Part shown: positions 41,891 through 50,524 of the stretch, one piece after another
How the letters are laid out: each line of letters opens with the position of its first letter
Numbering within the stretch: the stretch's first letter is position 1
Source of the DNA: Paenibacillus silvisoli
GTDB lineage: Bacteria > Bacillota > Bacilli > Paenibacillales > Paenibacillaceae
Direction: 5' to 3'
Assembly: GCF_030866765.1 (NCBI RefSeq)
Contig: NZ_CP133017.1
Coordinates: 3,144,001-3,208,000, forward strand
Length of the DNA: 64,000 bases
The notes under the pieces: generated by a model
The model's database searches: none
Seen by the model: only the letters and a program-made list of their open reading frames with translations
What the model was told of the DNA's origin: nothing
Made by a program: the position numbers and the translations under genes

Positions 41891-42853
41891 ATGAAGCTCG
41901 CGGAATTTTTCTCGTCCCAGCCCACGCAGCTATGGGAGCTTGCGAAGCAAATGAACGTCAATTACGCGGTCGGCGGCCTGCCATGGGAAGAGAAGACCGA
42001 GAAGCCTTGGGACTTAATGCCGCTTATCCGCATGAAGCAGCGGTATGCCGATCACAGCTTGTCGCTGGAGGTCATCGAATCGATGCCACCGAGCAATCAT
42101 ATTAAGCTGGGCACTGCCGGAAGAGACGAGGAAATCGAGCAATTCCAGAGCTTCATCCGGAACATGGGCGCAGCCGGCATCCCGGTGCTCTGCTACAATT
42201 TCATGGCGCAGTTCAACTGGTTCCGCACGTCCACGACGACGAAGACGAGAGGCGGGGCGCTCGTCTCCAGCTACGATCACAGTCTCATGAAGGATGCTCC
42301 GCTTACGGAAGCGGGCATCGTGTCGGAGGAGCTGCTGTGGGAAAACCTTCGCTATTTCATGGAACGGATCGTCCCGGTAGCGGAAGAGGCGAAAGTACGA
42401 CTCGCGCTTCATCCGGACGATCCGCCCGTAACCCCGATTCGCGGCGTCTCGCGCATTCTTCGCAGCGCGGATGCGCTGCAGCGCGCGATCGATTTAGTGC
42501 CGAGCCCGTATAACGGCATTACGATGTGCCAAGGAACGATGGCTACCGCGGGAGAGGACATCCCGTCCGTGATCCGCCGCTTCGCCAAGCAGGATAAGCT
42601 GTTCTTCGTCCACTTCCGCGACGTGCGCGGCACGCAGGAGAAGTTCGAAGAAACGTTCCATGACGACGGCAAAACCAATATGCTGGAAGCGATGAAAACG
42701 TACTATGAGGTCGGCTTCAGCGGGCCGGCGAGGCCGGACCACGTGCCGACGATGGCCGGCGAAACGAACGACAATCCGGGCTATGAGCTGCTGGGCAGAC
42801 TTTATGGCATCGGGTATATCAACGGGTTGATGGAAGCCGCTTCGGCAGGGTAA
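41891..42853 (+). CDS. uxuA: Mannonate dehydratase
   Basis: A 320-residue TIM-barrel enzyme that dehydrates D-mannonate to 2-keto-3-deoxygluconate in glucuronate breakdown. Metal and substrate motifs of UxuA are present: LALHPDDPP, the CQGT motif, VHFRDVRG and the FHDDGKTNM stretch. It is somewhat shorter than typical UxuA (350-390). It ends the ABC operon, suggesting that the imported sugar yields glucuronate or mannonate. GAGGAG precedes the ATG and a terminator follows. Confidence 0.9.
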   Translation: MKLAEFFSSQPTQLWELAKQMNVNYAVGGLPWEEKTEKPWDLMPLIRMKQRYADHSLSLEVIESMPPSNHIKLGTAGRDEEIEQFQSFIRNMGAAGIPVLCYNFMAQFNWFRTSTTTKTRGGALVSSYDHSLMKDAPLTEAGIVSEELLWENLRYFMERIVPVAEEAKVRLALHPDDPPVTPIRGVSRILRSADALQRAIDLVPSPYNGITMCQGTMATAGEDIPSVIRRFAKQDKLFFVHFRDVRGTQEKFEETFHDDGKTNMLEAMKTYYEVGFSGPARPDHVPTMAGETNDNPGYELLGRLYGIGYINGLMEAASAG

Positions 42854-42859
42854 ACGAAA

Positions 42860-42904
42860 AGAAGTCCGCAGGCCATGTGCGAACATGAACTGCGGACTTT
42901 TTAT
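42860..42904. terminator. Bidirectional terminator after uxuA
   Basis: AAGTCCGCAG (42862-42871) pairs with CTGCGGACTT (42890-42899), with an inner CATGT/ACATG stem and five T. It separates the convergent uxuA and dehydratase genes. Confidence 0.9.
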
Positions 42905-42909
42905 TGGCT

Positions 42910-44310
42910 TTAGCTCCAGAGCCGATCATGGGAGTGGTACTTATTCCAATGATCCGTCGACTCCCACAAGCCGGGAATATCGGGATGAAGATGCTCGCGA
43001 AGCACGTCGTCGTTCAGATCGTCGATGCCGAGCCCCGGCGCATCCGTTAAGGTGATGAACCCGTTCTGCACCAGCTTCTTCGGCAGCTTGCTGGCGATGA
43101 TGATATCATCCCACCAGTCGACTTCGCAGGAATGGTACTCCAGCGCGAGGAAGTTTTCGGTGGCTGCGGCAACATGGGCGGCGGCCAGACAGGCGATCGG
43201 GCTTTCCGCCATATGGATCGCCATGGCGACCCCGTATTCCTGCGCCATATCGCCGATCTTCTTCGTTTCCAGAATACCGCCGGTCGTCAGCACGTCGGGA
43301 TGGATGACGGATACGCCGCCGGCTTCCAGCAGCGGTTTGAAATTTTCCTTCAAATAAATATCCTCGCCGGTGCAGATCGGCGTCGTAACCGCGCGCGCCA
43401 GCTTCGCATACTGATCCGTGTACTGCCAAGGAAGCATATCTTCCATCCAAGCTAGATTGAACTTCTCGATCCGGCGGCCGAGCTTGATGCAATCCTCCAA
43501 GCCGATATGGCCGAAATGGTCGATCGCAAGCGGCACTTCATAGCCGATGACCGCCCGCACGTCCGCCACGTATTGCTCGAGTACGTCGAGCCCTTTCTCG
43601 GTGACGTGAATACCAGTGAACGGATGCGCGATATTGTACATATCGTAATGGCGGTTCCGGTTGTCGCGAAGCTGCTCCTCGGTCAGTCCGGAGGCTTGCT
43701 GGCCGTAGCGCCGTTTCGACTTCTCCGCCATTTCGTCGAGAAAGCCGAGAGGGGCGCTCAGCGTTCCGGGCTGATCGAGGAGCTGCCCGATGCCCAGATC
43801 CATCTTCAGAAACGTAAAGCCGTCGTCCATGCGTTTCTTTAACGCGACGCCCATCGCGGTGCCCGTGTTTTTGCCGCTGACGTCCGTATCGCAATACATC
43901 CGGATTTTATCGCGGAATTTGCCGCCCAACATCTGATAGATCGGCACGCCGTACGCTTTGCCGGCCAGATCCCACAGCGCGATCTCTATGCCGCTTACGC
44001 CGCCGCCTTGACGGGCATGGCCGCCGAATTGCTTGATCCGGCGGAACAGCTTGTCAATGTTGCACGGATTCTCGCCCAGCAGCCTGGCTTTCAGCATCTC
44101 GGCATAGACCTTGTCCGCGCCGTCGCGCACTTCCCCGAAGCCTACTAAACCTTGATTGGTATACACTTTAATCAGACTGCTGTGAAACGGTCCGCCGACG
44201 ATATCGGTAAAGCGGATATCGGTAATGCGGAGCTCCGATGGCCTGGCATGCGTATTTACGTGAGCTAGCGACTCTTCATAGGTAGACGGTTTACTCGTCA
44301 AATCATTCAC
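42910..44310 (-). CDS. Enolase-superfamily sugar-acid dehydratase (MR/MLE family)
   Basis: A 466-residue mandelate racemase/muconate lactonizing-type enzyme. The N-terminal capping domain is followed by a barrel; likely metal ligands are the Asp in LAIDHFGH, the Glu in AWMEDMLPW and the Glu in CTGEDIY. Such enzymes remove water from aldonates (galactonate, gluconate, mannonate types). A C-terminal extension is present. It is divergent from the SDR gene. The exact sugar acid cannot be told from sequence. Confidence 0.85.
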   Translation of the reverse strand: MNDLTSKPSTYEESLAHVNTHARPSELRITDIRFTDIVGGPFHSSLIKVYTNQGLVGFGEVRDGADKVYAEMLKARLLGENPCNIDKLFRRIKQFGGHARQGGGVSGIEIALWDLAGKAYGVPIYQMLGGKFRDKIRMYCDTDVSGKNTGTAMGVALKKRMDDGFTFLKMDLGIGQLLDQPGTLSAPLGFLDEMAEKSKRRYGQQASGLTEEQLRDNRNRHYDMYNIAHPFTGIHVTEKGLDVLEQYVADVRAVIGYEVPLAIDHFGHIGLEDCIKLGRRIEKFNLAWMEDMLPWQYTDQYAKLARAVTTPICTGEDIYLKENFKPLLEAGGVSVIHPDVLTTGGILETKKIGDMAQEYGVAMAIHMAESPIACLAAAHVAAATENFLALEYHSCEVDWWDDIIIASKLPKKLVQNGFITLTDAPGLGIDDLNDDVLREHLHPDIPGLWESTDHWNKYHSHDRLWS

Positions 44311-44457
44311 CCCGATTATAGAATAGGAATAGCCTTCATTCTAATCTTAGTCATTCGAGCCGGGTGGCCGCGATACCGTAAAGTTATGATTTTGTTGGAT
44401 TTTTTTGGGGAAAGATCATAGAGTAAAAGAGATGAACTTGCAGGGAGGCTTGGAACG

Positions 44458-45240
44458 GTGATTCAACGGAAAAAGCTTGAAAACCGGATCGCGCTCGTCA
44501 CGGGCGCATCGCGATTAAACGGAATCGGGGCGGCCATCTGCCGCGCGCTTGCGGCGGAAGGCGCGAATATTTTCTTTACCTACTGGACGAATTACGACAA
44601 AACGATGCCTTGGAGCGTTGAAGATCAAGAGCCGGACCGGCTAAGGGACGAACTGCTCAGCTTAGGCGTCCAATGCGAGAAGCTGGAGCTGGACTTATCC
44701 GATGGCAAAGCGCCTGCGAAGCTGCTGGATCATGTGGAAAAGATACTAGGCGCGCCATCGATTCTCGTGAATAATGCCACGTATTCCACGGAGTCCAGTT
44801 ATGCGAATTTGGACGCGGGGACGATGGATTTGCATTATTACATCAATGTTCGCGGAACGGCCTTGTTAAGCACGGACTTTGCGCGCCGGTTTAATCTAGG
44901 GCGGGGAGGGCGAATCATCAGCCTCACGTCCGGGCAATCGCAAGGGGCGATGCCTGGAGAGATCGCGTACGTAGCGACGAAGGGAGCAATCGACGCCTTT
45001 ACTGTCACATTAGCCGCGGAGGTGGCCTCCAAAGGCATTACCGTCAATGCCGTCAACCCGGGTCCAACGGATTCGGGGTGGATGAACGAAGAGATCAAGC
45101 AGCAGCTGATCGGCAGGTTTCCGATGGGCAGAATCGGGCAGCCGAGCGACGCGGCGCGGCTGATCGCATTTCTCGCCGGCGACGATGCCGAATGGATCAC
45201 CGGGCAAGTGATTCATTCCGAAGGCGGGTTTATTCGCTAA
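44458..45240 (+). CDS. Short-chain dehydrogenase/reductase
   Basis: A 260-residue classical SDR. The cofactor motif is VTGASRLNGIGAAI (a lengthened TGxxxGxG with an inserted Leu-Asn), the NNAT motif is in ILVNNATY, and the catalytic part has Ser in SLTSGQS and YVATK. AGGGAGG precedes the GTG start. It is flanked by sugar-acid genes and might reduce a ketouronate, but the sequence type is also common as a general SDR in Bacilli. Confidence 0.87.
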   Translation: MIQRKKLENRIALVTGASRLNGIGAAICRALAAEGANIFFTYWTNYDKTMPWSVEDQEPDRLRDELLSLGVQCEKLELDLSDGKAPAKLLDHVEKILGAPSILVNNATYSTESSYANLDAGTMDLHYYINVRGTALLSTDFARRFNLGRGGRIISLTSGQSQGAMPGEIAYVATKGAIDAFTVTLAAEVASKGITVNAVNPGPTDSGWMNEEIKQQLIGRFPMGRIGQPSDAARLIAFLAGDDAEWITGQVIHSEGGFIR

Positions 45241-45349
45241 TGCAACACAATCGCTCAAGCCGCATCCGAGTGTAAACCGGAGGCGGCTTCTTGATTTTGT
45301 CGAATTTGCGCGACTTATATATAGTTCTGTCTGTTTATTTAATTTTTTA

Positions 45350-45365
45350 ATGAAATCGCTTACAA
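45350..45365 (+). promoter_or_regulatory. Perfect cre (CcpA) box
   Basis: ATGAAATCGCTTACAA fits both WTGNAANCGNWNNCWW and the 14-bp TGWAANCGNTNWCA exactly. It overlaps a -10-like TACAAT (45361-45366), about 50 bp before an AraC gene. Confidence 0.75.
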
Positions 45366-45414
45366 TAGCTACGGTGGCGTTACTTCTATATGACGAACAG
45401 GAGTGGATGTCGGG

Positions 45415-46278
45415 ATGAATATGCCTTCGCTTCATCTTTGCGGGGACTTCGTTGTTAGGCGCGGCTGGAAGCTGGATAAACGCGTACTGGAACAGCACGA
45501 ACTCGTTTTTTTTCCGATCGGCACGGGAACGATCTATCGCATCGCCGATCGGGCGTATATTATTGATCAGCCTTGTTGGATTGTTACGCGGGCTGGCGAG
45601 GCGCACAGCTACCAATTCAGCGAAACATCCGCCACCAGGCATCAGTTTATTCACTTTAACGTGGACGAGTCATTCGGTTTAGAGCTGTTAAGCGAGAATG
45701 GGCCGGATATGATTCCGATCCGGGAAGGCGGCTTCCAGGCGCAGCTTATCCGCCATCTGCTGGAGGTCTCCTATTTGGACAAAAACGGCGGCCGCAGCAG
45801 CATCCTGCTCGCCGCGCTCCTGCATGAGCTGAATCAGCTGAGCCAAAAACAAAAAGAAACCGTTGCCGGTTCCTCTTATTCCCCGATTGTGAACAAAGCG
45901 CTCGCCTATTTGCGGAAGCATCTGGTTGATCCTGTTTCGGTTTCGGACATCGCCATGCACTGCAAGCTGTCCCAGGAGCATTTATCGCGGTTGTTCGTGC
46001 GGGAAGTGGGCATCCCGCTGCGCCAAATGATGACGCAGATGAGGCTTGAACGCGCAGCGTACAGCTTGCGGCACAGCACGCTGAGCATTAACGAAATCGC
46101 CGCTCAGTGCGGCTACTCCGAGAATCATTATTTCTCCCGGTCCTTCGCCGCTTATTTCGGCATAACCGCTTCCGCTTACAGAGGCAAATACGCGGATCCG
46201 AGCGGCAATCACGTCGTGTACGAAACTAGCATCGATGAGAAATACCCCATCAATACGTACATTTTCGTTAACCCTTAA
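45415..46278 (+). CDS. AraC family transcriptional regulator
   Basis: A 288-residue regulator with an N-terminal cupin-like sensor (about 10-110) and an AraC double helix-turn-helix (about 175-270; SVSDIAMHCKLSQEHLSRLFVREVGIP, then NEIAAQCGYSENHYFSRSFAAYFG). AGGAG at 45399-45403 is 11 nt before the ATG at 45415; ATG 45421 is also possible. Its stop overlaps the convergent permease stop by 11 bp. It probably controls the adjacent ABC importer. A perfect cre box lies upstream. Confidence 0.88.
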   Translation: MNMPSLHLCGDFVVRRGWKLDKRVLEQHELVFFPIGTGTIYRIADRAYIIDQPCWIVTRAGEAHSYQFSETSATRHQFIHFNVDESFGLELLSENGPDMIPIREGGFQAQLIRHLLEVSYLDKNGGRSSILLAALLHELNQLSQKQKETVAGSSYSPIVNKALAYLRKHLVDPVSVSDIAMHCKLSQEHLSRLFVREVGIPLRQMMTQMRLERAAYSLRHSTLSINEIAAQCGYSENHYFSRSFAAYFGITASAYRGKYADPSGNHVVYETSIDEKYPINTYIFVNP

Positions 46279-47101
46279 TTCCCGTCATCGCGATACCTTC
46301 AATGATATACCGTTGCAGCAGCAGGTACACGAGCAGGACAGGCAGCACCGCGATCGTGGAACCCGACATCATCAGCGTCCAGTCGGTGACATACAAGCCT
46401 TTGAACGTGCTCAGCATGAGCGGAACGGTATATTTGTCCGTTGTGCTAAGGAAAATAACCGGCCGGAAGAAATTGTTCCACGTGCCGAGAAACGCGATGA
46501 TGGAAAGCGCCGCCAACGCCGGCTTGACGAGCGGAATCATAATGCGCCAATAAATGGTCCACATATTGGCTCCGTCCACGTAGGCGGATTCCGACAGGTC
46601 GCGCGGAATGCCCATGAAAAACTGACGCAGCAGAAATACGCCGAACGCGCTGAATAACGAATCGGGAATGATTAGCGACAGATGCGTATCCAGCCAGCCG
46701 AAGTTTTTCAGAATGATGTAAAGCGGCACGATCGTTACCTGCTCAGGCACCATCAGCATGGAAAGGAAGAGGATGAACAGCAGGTTGCGAAACGGGAAGT
46801 TGATTTTGGCAAAAGCAAACGCGGCCATGGAGCAGGTGAGCAGCTGGCCGACGACGATCGACACCGATATGTACGCGCTGTTGATGTAGGCTTTGTCGAA
46901 TGGCATCGCCGTTAACGAACGATGGATATTCTCCCAGTACCACGGATGCGGGAACAGGGAAGGCGGGACCTGAAAGATTTGCGATAAATCCTTCAGTCCG
47001 CTAAATACCATCCATAAGAACGGCGCGATCATGATGGCCGAGACGGCGATCAGCAGAAGGTGGAGAAGGAGTTTGGAGAAATCGAGCTTAATCGTATTCA
47101 T
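46268..47101 (-). CDS. Sugar ABC transporter permease (MalG/UgpE type)
   Basis: A 277-residue CUT1 permease with six helices and the EAA loop (SESAYVDGANMWTIYWRIM). AAGG lies 9 nt before the ATG at 47101, better than the ATG two codons earlier. Last gene of the operon binding protein-permease-permease, and it overlaps the AraC gene tail to tail by 11 bp, with no terminator between them. Confidence 0.93.
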   Translation of the reverse strand: MNTIKLDFSKLLLHLLLIAVSAIMIAPFLWMVFSGLKDLSQIFQVPPSLFPHPWYWENIHRSLTAMPFDKAYINSAYISVSIVVGQLLTCSMAAFAFAKINFPFRNLLFILFLSMLMVPEQVTIVPLYIILKNFGWLDTHLSLIIPDSLFSAFGVFLLRQFFMGIPRDLSESAYVDGANMWTIYWRIMIPLVKPALAALSIIAFLGTWNNFFRPVIFLSTTDKYTVPLMLSTFKGLYVTDWTLMMSGSTIAVLPVLLVYLLLQRYIIEGIAMTGIKG

Positions 47102-47116
47102 GGTCATCCACCTTCC

Positions 47117-47995
47117 TTAATCCGCGTAATGGACCCATTTGCGGGAGTAATGCGTTTGCAGCAGCGTGAAGAACAGAATGATGACGAACAGGAGGACCGC
47201 AGCGGCCGAGCTTTTGCCGAATTGGAAGTTTTTGAAGGCCAGCTCGTAGATGTGGTAGACCATCGTGTAGCTCGCTTTCGCGGGACCGCCGCTCGTCATG
47301 ACGAAAGCGGTATCGAACACTTTAAACGAATCGATCACGGCAATGATGGTCACGAACAGCGTTGTCGGCGACAAGAGCGGCAGCGTAATGCGCCAAAATT
47401 GCTGTCTCTTCGTCGCGCCGTCGATCATCGACGCCTCGTAATAGTCTCTGGAAATGCCCTGCAGTCCCGCTAGGAATAGCACCATATTGAAGCCGATGCC
47501 TTTCCAGATGCTTACGATGGCGAGCGACGGCAGAACGAGCTTCAAGTCGGTCAGCCATTGGGGGCCCTGCACGCCGAAGATTTGTTTGAGCAGGACGTTA
47601 ATGATGCCGAAATCCCCGTTCAACAACCACATCCAGACGATGGCTACCGCAACGGAGCTCGTCACGACGGGCATAAAGAAGAACAGGCGATAGACGACGC
47701 GCATCCGTACATTATTCAGGGCGACGGCCGTCAGCAAGGCGAGGAAAATGCCCATAGGCACCGTTAATAAGGCGAAATAGAGCGTATTCGTCATCGCTTT
47801 TTGAAAATCGGGATTTTTGAACGCGTACGTGAAGTTATCGATGCCGATGAATTCGGCCGCGCCAAACCCGTCCCAATTCAGCGTGCTGAGCACGAAGGCC
47901 GCAATGAGCGGGATGAGCGAGAACGCTAGAAGGCCGATCAGCTGCGGCGCGATAAAGACAAATCCCCATATCGTATTCGATCGTTTTGGATTCAT
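47117..47995 (-). CDS. Sugar ABC transporter permease (MalF/UgpA type)
   Basis: A 292-residue CUT1 permease: six helices, EAA loop near DYYEASMIDGATKRQQF. GGAGG is 7 nt before the ATG at 47995, which gives the typical short basic N terminus MNPKRSNT. It pairs with the downstream permease (15-bp gap). No ATPase gene is present. Confidence 0.93.
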   Translation of the reverse strand: MNPKRSNTIWGFVFIAPQLIGLLAFSLIPLIAAFVLSTLNWDGFGAAEFIGIDNFTYAFKNPDFQKAMTNTLYFALLTVPMGIFLALLTAVALNNVRMRVVYRLFFFMPVVTSSVAVAIVWMWLLNGDFGIINVLLKQIFGVQGPQWLTDLKLVLPSLAIVSIWKGIGFNMVLFLAGLQGISRDYYEASMIDGATKRQQFWRITLPLLSPTTLFVTIIAVIDSFKVFDTAFVMTSGGPAKASYTMVYHIYELAFKNFQFGKSSAAAVLLFVIILFFTLLQTHYSRKWVHYAD

Positions 47996-48079
47996 GGCGG
48001 TCCTCCGAATCATAAGGATGGAATAGTAGAGAAGGGGCGGAATGAATTCCTCCCCTTCGGCAGCTTGGGTATTCGTCCT

Positions 48080-49381
48080 TTATTTGCCGTTTGCTTCGGC
48101 GATTTTCTTATTCACGCCTTCAGCCATCTTGCTCAGCGCCGTCTTCGCGTCCTGCTTCCCGAGCAGGAGCAGATCGTAGTTATCCTTGACGACGTCCGAG
48201 GCACCCGGTACGCCGGATTCCGACGGCCAGAGCGCATAGCCGATTTCGCGAGCGTCGAGGAAATATTGCGCGTGAGCAGGCTGGGCGTTTTTATCGACAA
48301 CCAGATCATCGACTCCGGATACGGAAGGTACGGCATTGCCGCCTTTCAGACGGAACTGCTGGCCTTCCTTGGATACGAAGTAGGAGAGGAACGCGTAGGT
48401 TTCCTCGGGATGAGCTGTCTTTTTATTCATGACCATGTAAGCGGTAGGGATGCCGGCAGGCTCCATTTTGTTGCCCGTATTCGTAGGCAGCGGAACGATG
48501 TCGTATTGCAGCGCGGTATTGGCGTTGTACTGCGGTACCCACCAGCGGCCGGCGATGCCGAAGCCAACTTGGTTGGACATGAACATCGCATCCGGACCTT
48601 GGCCTTTCGGCAGGGAGCCGGAGAAGACGAAGTTTTCGTTCTTCACGTTTTCGGCCAAATATTCGAACGCTTCAAGCGTCTTTGGATCCTTATCGCCGAT
48701 AAATTGGCCGCCAAGGTCCTGATCGTACACTTTGCCGCCGTTCGTCGTTACCCAGGAATAGATAGGGGCAGACCAATCTTCAAGCACAAGGCCGTATTTC
48801 CCGGCCGCTTTAATCTTCGCAGTCAGCTCCGAGAGCTTCTTCCAATTCCACTCGCCGGCTTCATACAGCTGCTGTGGATCTTCGGTAATGCCGGCATCGG
48901 CCAATACCTTCTTATTGTAATACATGACGAGAGGGTTGCAGTCGACGGTTACGCCGAAGATTTGATCGCCTTTCTTCGCGCCGCCCCACAAACCATCGGC
49001 AAAGTCGGAAGCTTTGATCGGGCTGCTCGGTTGATCCAGCAGAGGCGTCAGCTCTGCGATCGTGCCGTTCGCGATCAGCTTGACGACCGTTTGGTCGCCG
49101 GCGTAGAACGCGTCGGGCGCCGTTCCGCCTTGAAGCTGCGTAATGATTTTTTCTTCGTAGCCGTCGTTCGGCACGGCCACGAGCTCCACTTTCACGTTCG
49201 GGTGATCCTTGTTATACTGATCCGTCAATTCGTAGAAGCGCTTCAATTCCCCGGGGTTGCCCCAAGTGCTCCATTTCAGCGTAATGACTTCTCCGTTGGA
49301 TCCGCCGGAGTTGCTGCACCCGGCCAGAGTCACCGATAGAATCGCGATCGATCCGGCAGCCAGCTTCCATGTCTTCTTCAT
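48080..49381 (-). CDS. ABC sugar-binding lipoprotein
   Basis: A 433-residue solute-binding protein, first gene of the second ABC operon. The lipobox is LAGC with Cys22; the mature part begins with a Ser/Gly/Asn linker and the fold typical of family 1 (ITLKWSTWGNPGELKRF). GAGGGGG lies before the ATG at 49381. The upstream promoter carries a cre box over its -35. The sugar is unknown, but the AraC gene and sugar-acid genes nearby suggest a related substrate. Confidence 0.93.
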   Translation of the reverse strand: MKKTWKLAAGSIAILSVTLAGCSNSGGSNGEVITLKWSTWGNPGELKRFYELTDQYNKDHPNVKVELVAVPNDGYEEKIITQLQGGTAPDAFYAGDQTVVKLIANGTIAELTPLLDQPSSPIKASDFADGLWGGAKKGDQIFGVTVDCNPLVMYYNKKVLADAGITEDPQQLYEAGEWNWKKLSELTAKIKAAGKYGLVLEDWSAPIYSWVTTNGGKVYDQDLGGQFIGDKDPKTLEAFEYLAENVKNENFVFSGSLPKGQGPDAMFMSNQVGFGIAGRWWVPQYNANTALQYDIVPLPTNTGNKMEPAGIPTAYMVMNKKTAHPEETYAFLSYFVSKEGQQFRLKGGNAVPSVSGVDDLVVDKNAQPAHAQYFLDAREIGYALWPSESGVPGASDVVKDNYDLLLLGKQDAKTALSKMAEGVNKKIAEANGK

Positions 49382-49457
49382 GCCTACTCAACCCCCTCGT
49401 AAAGTTTAAATCTTCCAAAATTTGATAGATCTAATGAGCGGCAAAGTTGCTAAGCAG

Positions 49458-49487
49458 ATTATAATGCCGGAATGGTAGCGGTTTCAA
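49458..49487 (-). promoter_or_regulatory. SigA promoter of the second ABC operon with overlapping cre
   Basis: On the minus strand TTGAAA (49487-49482) and TATAAT (49463-49458) are 18 bp apart. The cre box TTGAAACCGCTACCAT (49487-49472) includes the -35 and fits WTGNAANCGNWNNCWW at every fixed position, so CcpA should block this promoter when glucose is present. Confidence 0.75.
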
Positions 49488-49636
49488 TGTGAACAATCCG
49501 AACAAGAAGTGGACTTTTATGATCTGATGGTCGAATTTGGGTTGAAAAAAACGGCTTACTCCTGTCACAATTCAAAGCCGCCAATCGTCTACTTGTTACG
49601 GTTATCTATATAACATCGAAAGGATTTCGTTGCAGC

Positions 49637-50524
49637 ATGACAAAACTAACGCAATACATCTCGATCGTGATTGGCATTCTGTTGTTCGTGCTTGTGTTTG
49701 CCATGATTCCGGCTGTTCTGAAGCAAAGCTATATGGATGGGCCTCTTGAGCTTCGTTGGTCGGACGGGCTGACAAGCCTCAAAGATTATGCAGCAGGTTT
49801 GAGCGACGGCCATACGTTTCGCTATCTGTCCGGCAAGACGGAACGATCCTACTTGGAGCAGATTGGCAGCAGCTTCATGCTCACGCTTTCCTATATGACG
49901 GTCGGCGCCATGCTTGGCATCACGATGGGCATTTTGCTCGGCATTTATTTTGCGTTAACGCGCTCGCAATGGCTCAAACGTCTTCTGGAAACGGTGAGCG
50001 TGCTCCCGGATTTCGTTGTCGTTCTGCTGCTTCAATTTCTGGTCATCTATATCGCCTCCGAAACCGGTCTTGTCCTCTTCGAGACGGCGAGCATCTCGAT
50101 CGAAGATCCGGCGGTCGCGCTCCCGTTAATTTCGATCATTCTCATTCCTGGCGCTTACATGATCCGCAATGTCGCGCTTCATATGAGTCAAACGCTGACC
50201 GAAGATTATATCAGTTTTGCGAAGGCGCGAGGGCTTACGAAACGCTATATTATTTTCTTTCACGCGCTGCCTAACGTACTGCCTTTCGTCAAAGCCGATT
50301 TGCATAAGTTCATGGGGATTCTGTTCGGAAATTTGTTCATTTTCGAATATTTGTATAACCTGAACGGAGTGACGCTGCTCGTATTTTCCAATGCCTTTGC
50401 CTATGAAGGCTACCAATACAACCTAGTCGTGAACGGCCTTGTCACGCTGCTGCTGCTGTACGCCGTGGTGTTTACGCTATTGAGAGCTTTGATTTTCGGG
50501 TGGGAGAAGGTGTTCGCGCGATGA
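49637..50524 (+). CDS. OppB-like ABC transporter permease
   Basis: A 295-residue permease of the oligopeptide/nickel (DppB) family: an N-terminal helix, an outside domain (about 30-75), then five helices with the EAA loop (YISFAKARGLTKRYIIFFHALPN). GAAAGGA precedes the ATG. It overlaps the next permease by 4 bp. No ATPase or binding protein lies on either side, unlike a normal Opp/Dpp operon. Possible substrates are peptides or small ions. Confidence 0.87.
   Translation: MTKLTQYISIVIGILLFVLVFAMIPAVLKQSYMDGPLELRWSDGLTSLKDYAAGLSDGHTFRYLSGKTERSYLEQIGSSFMLTLSYMTVGAMLGITMGILLGIYFALTRSQWLKRLLETVSVLPDFVVVLLLQFLVIYIASETGLVLFETASISIEDPAVALPLISIILIPGAYMIRNVALHMSQTLTEDYISFAKARGLTKRYIIFFHALPNVLPFVKADLHKFMGILFGNLFIFEYLYNLNGVTLLVFSNAFAYEGYQYNLVVNGLVTLLLLYAVVFTLLRALIFGWEKVFAR

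Noticed and set aside
48065-49339. 424-codon open frame on the plus strand
   Set aside because: Lies exactly antisense to the binding-protein gene, shows no family motif, and such long shadow frames are common in this GC-rich codon usage.
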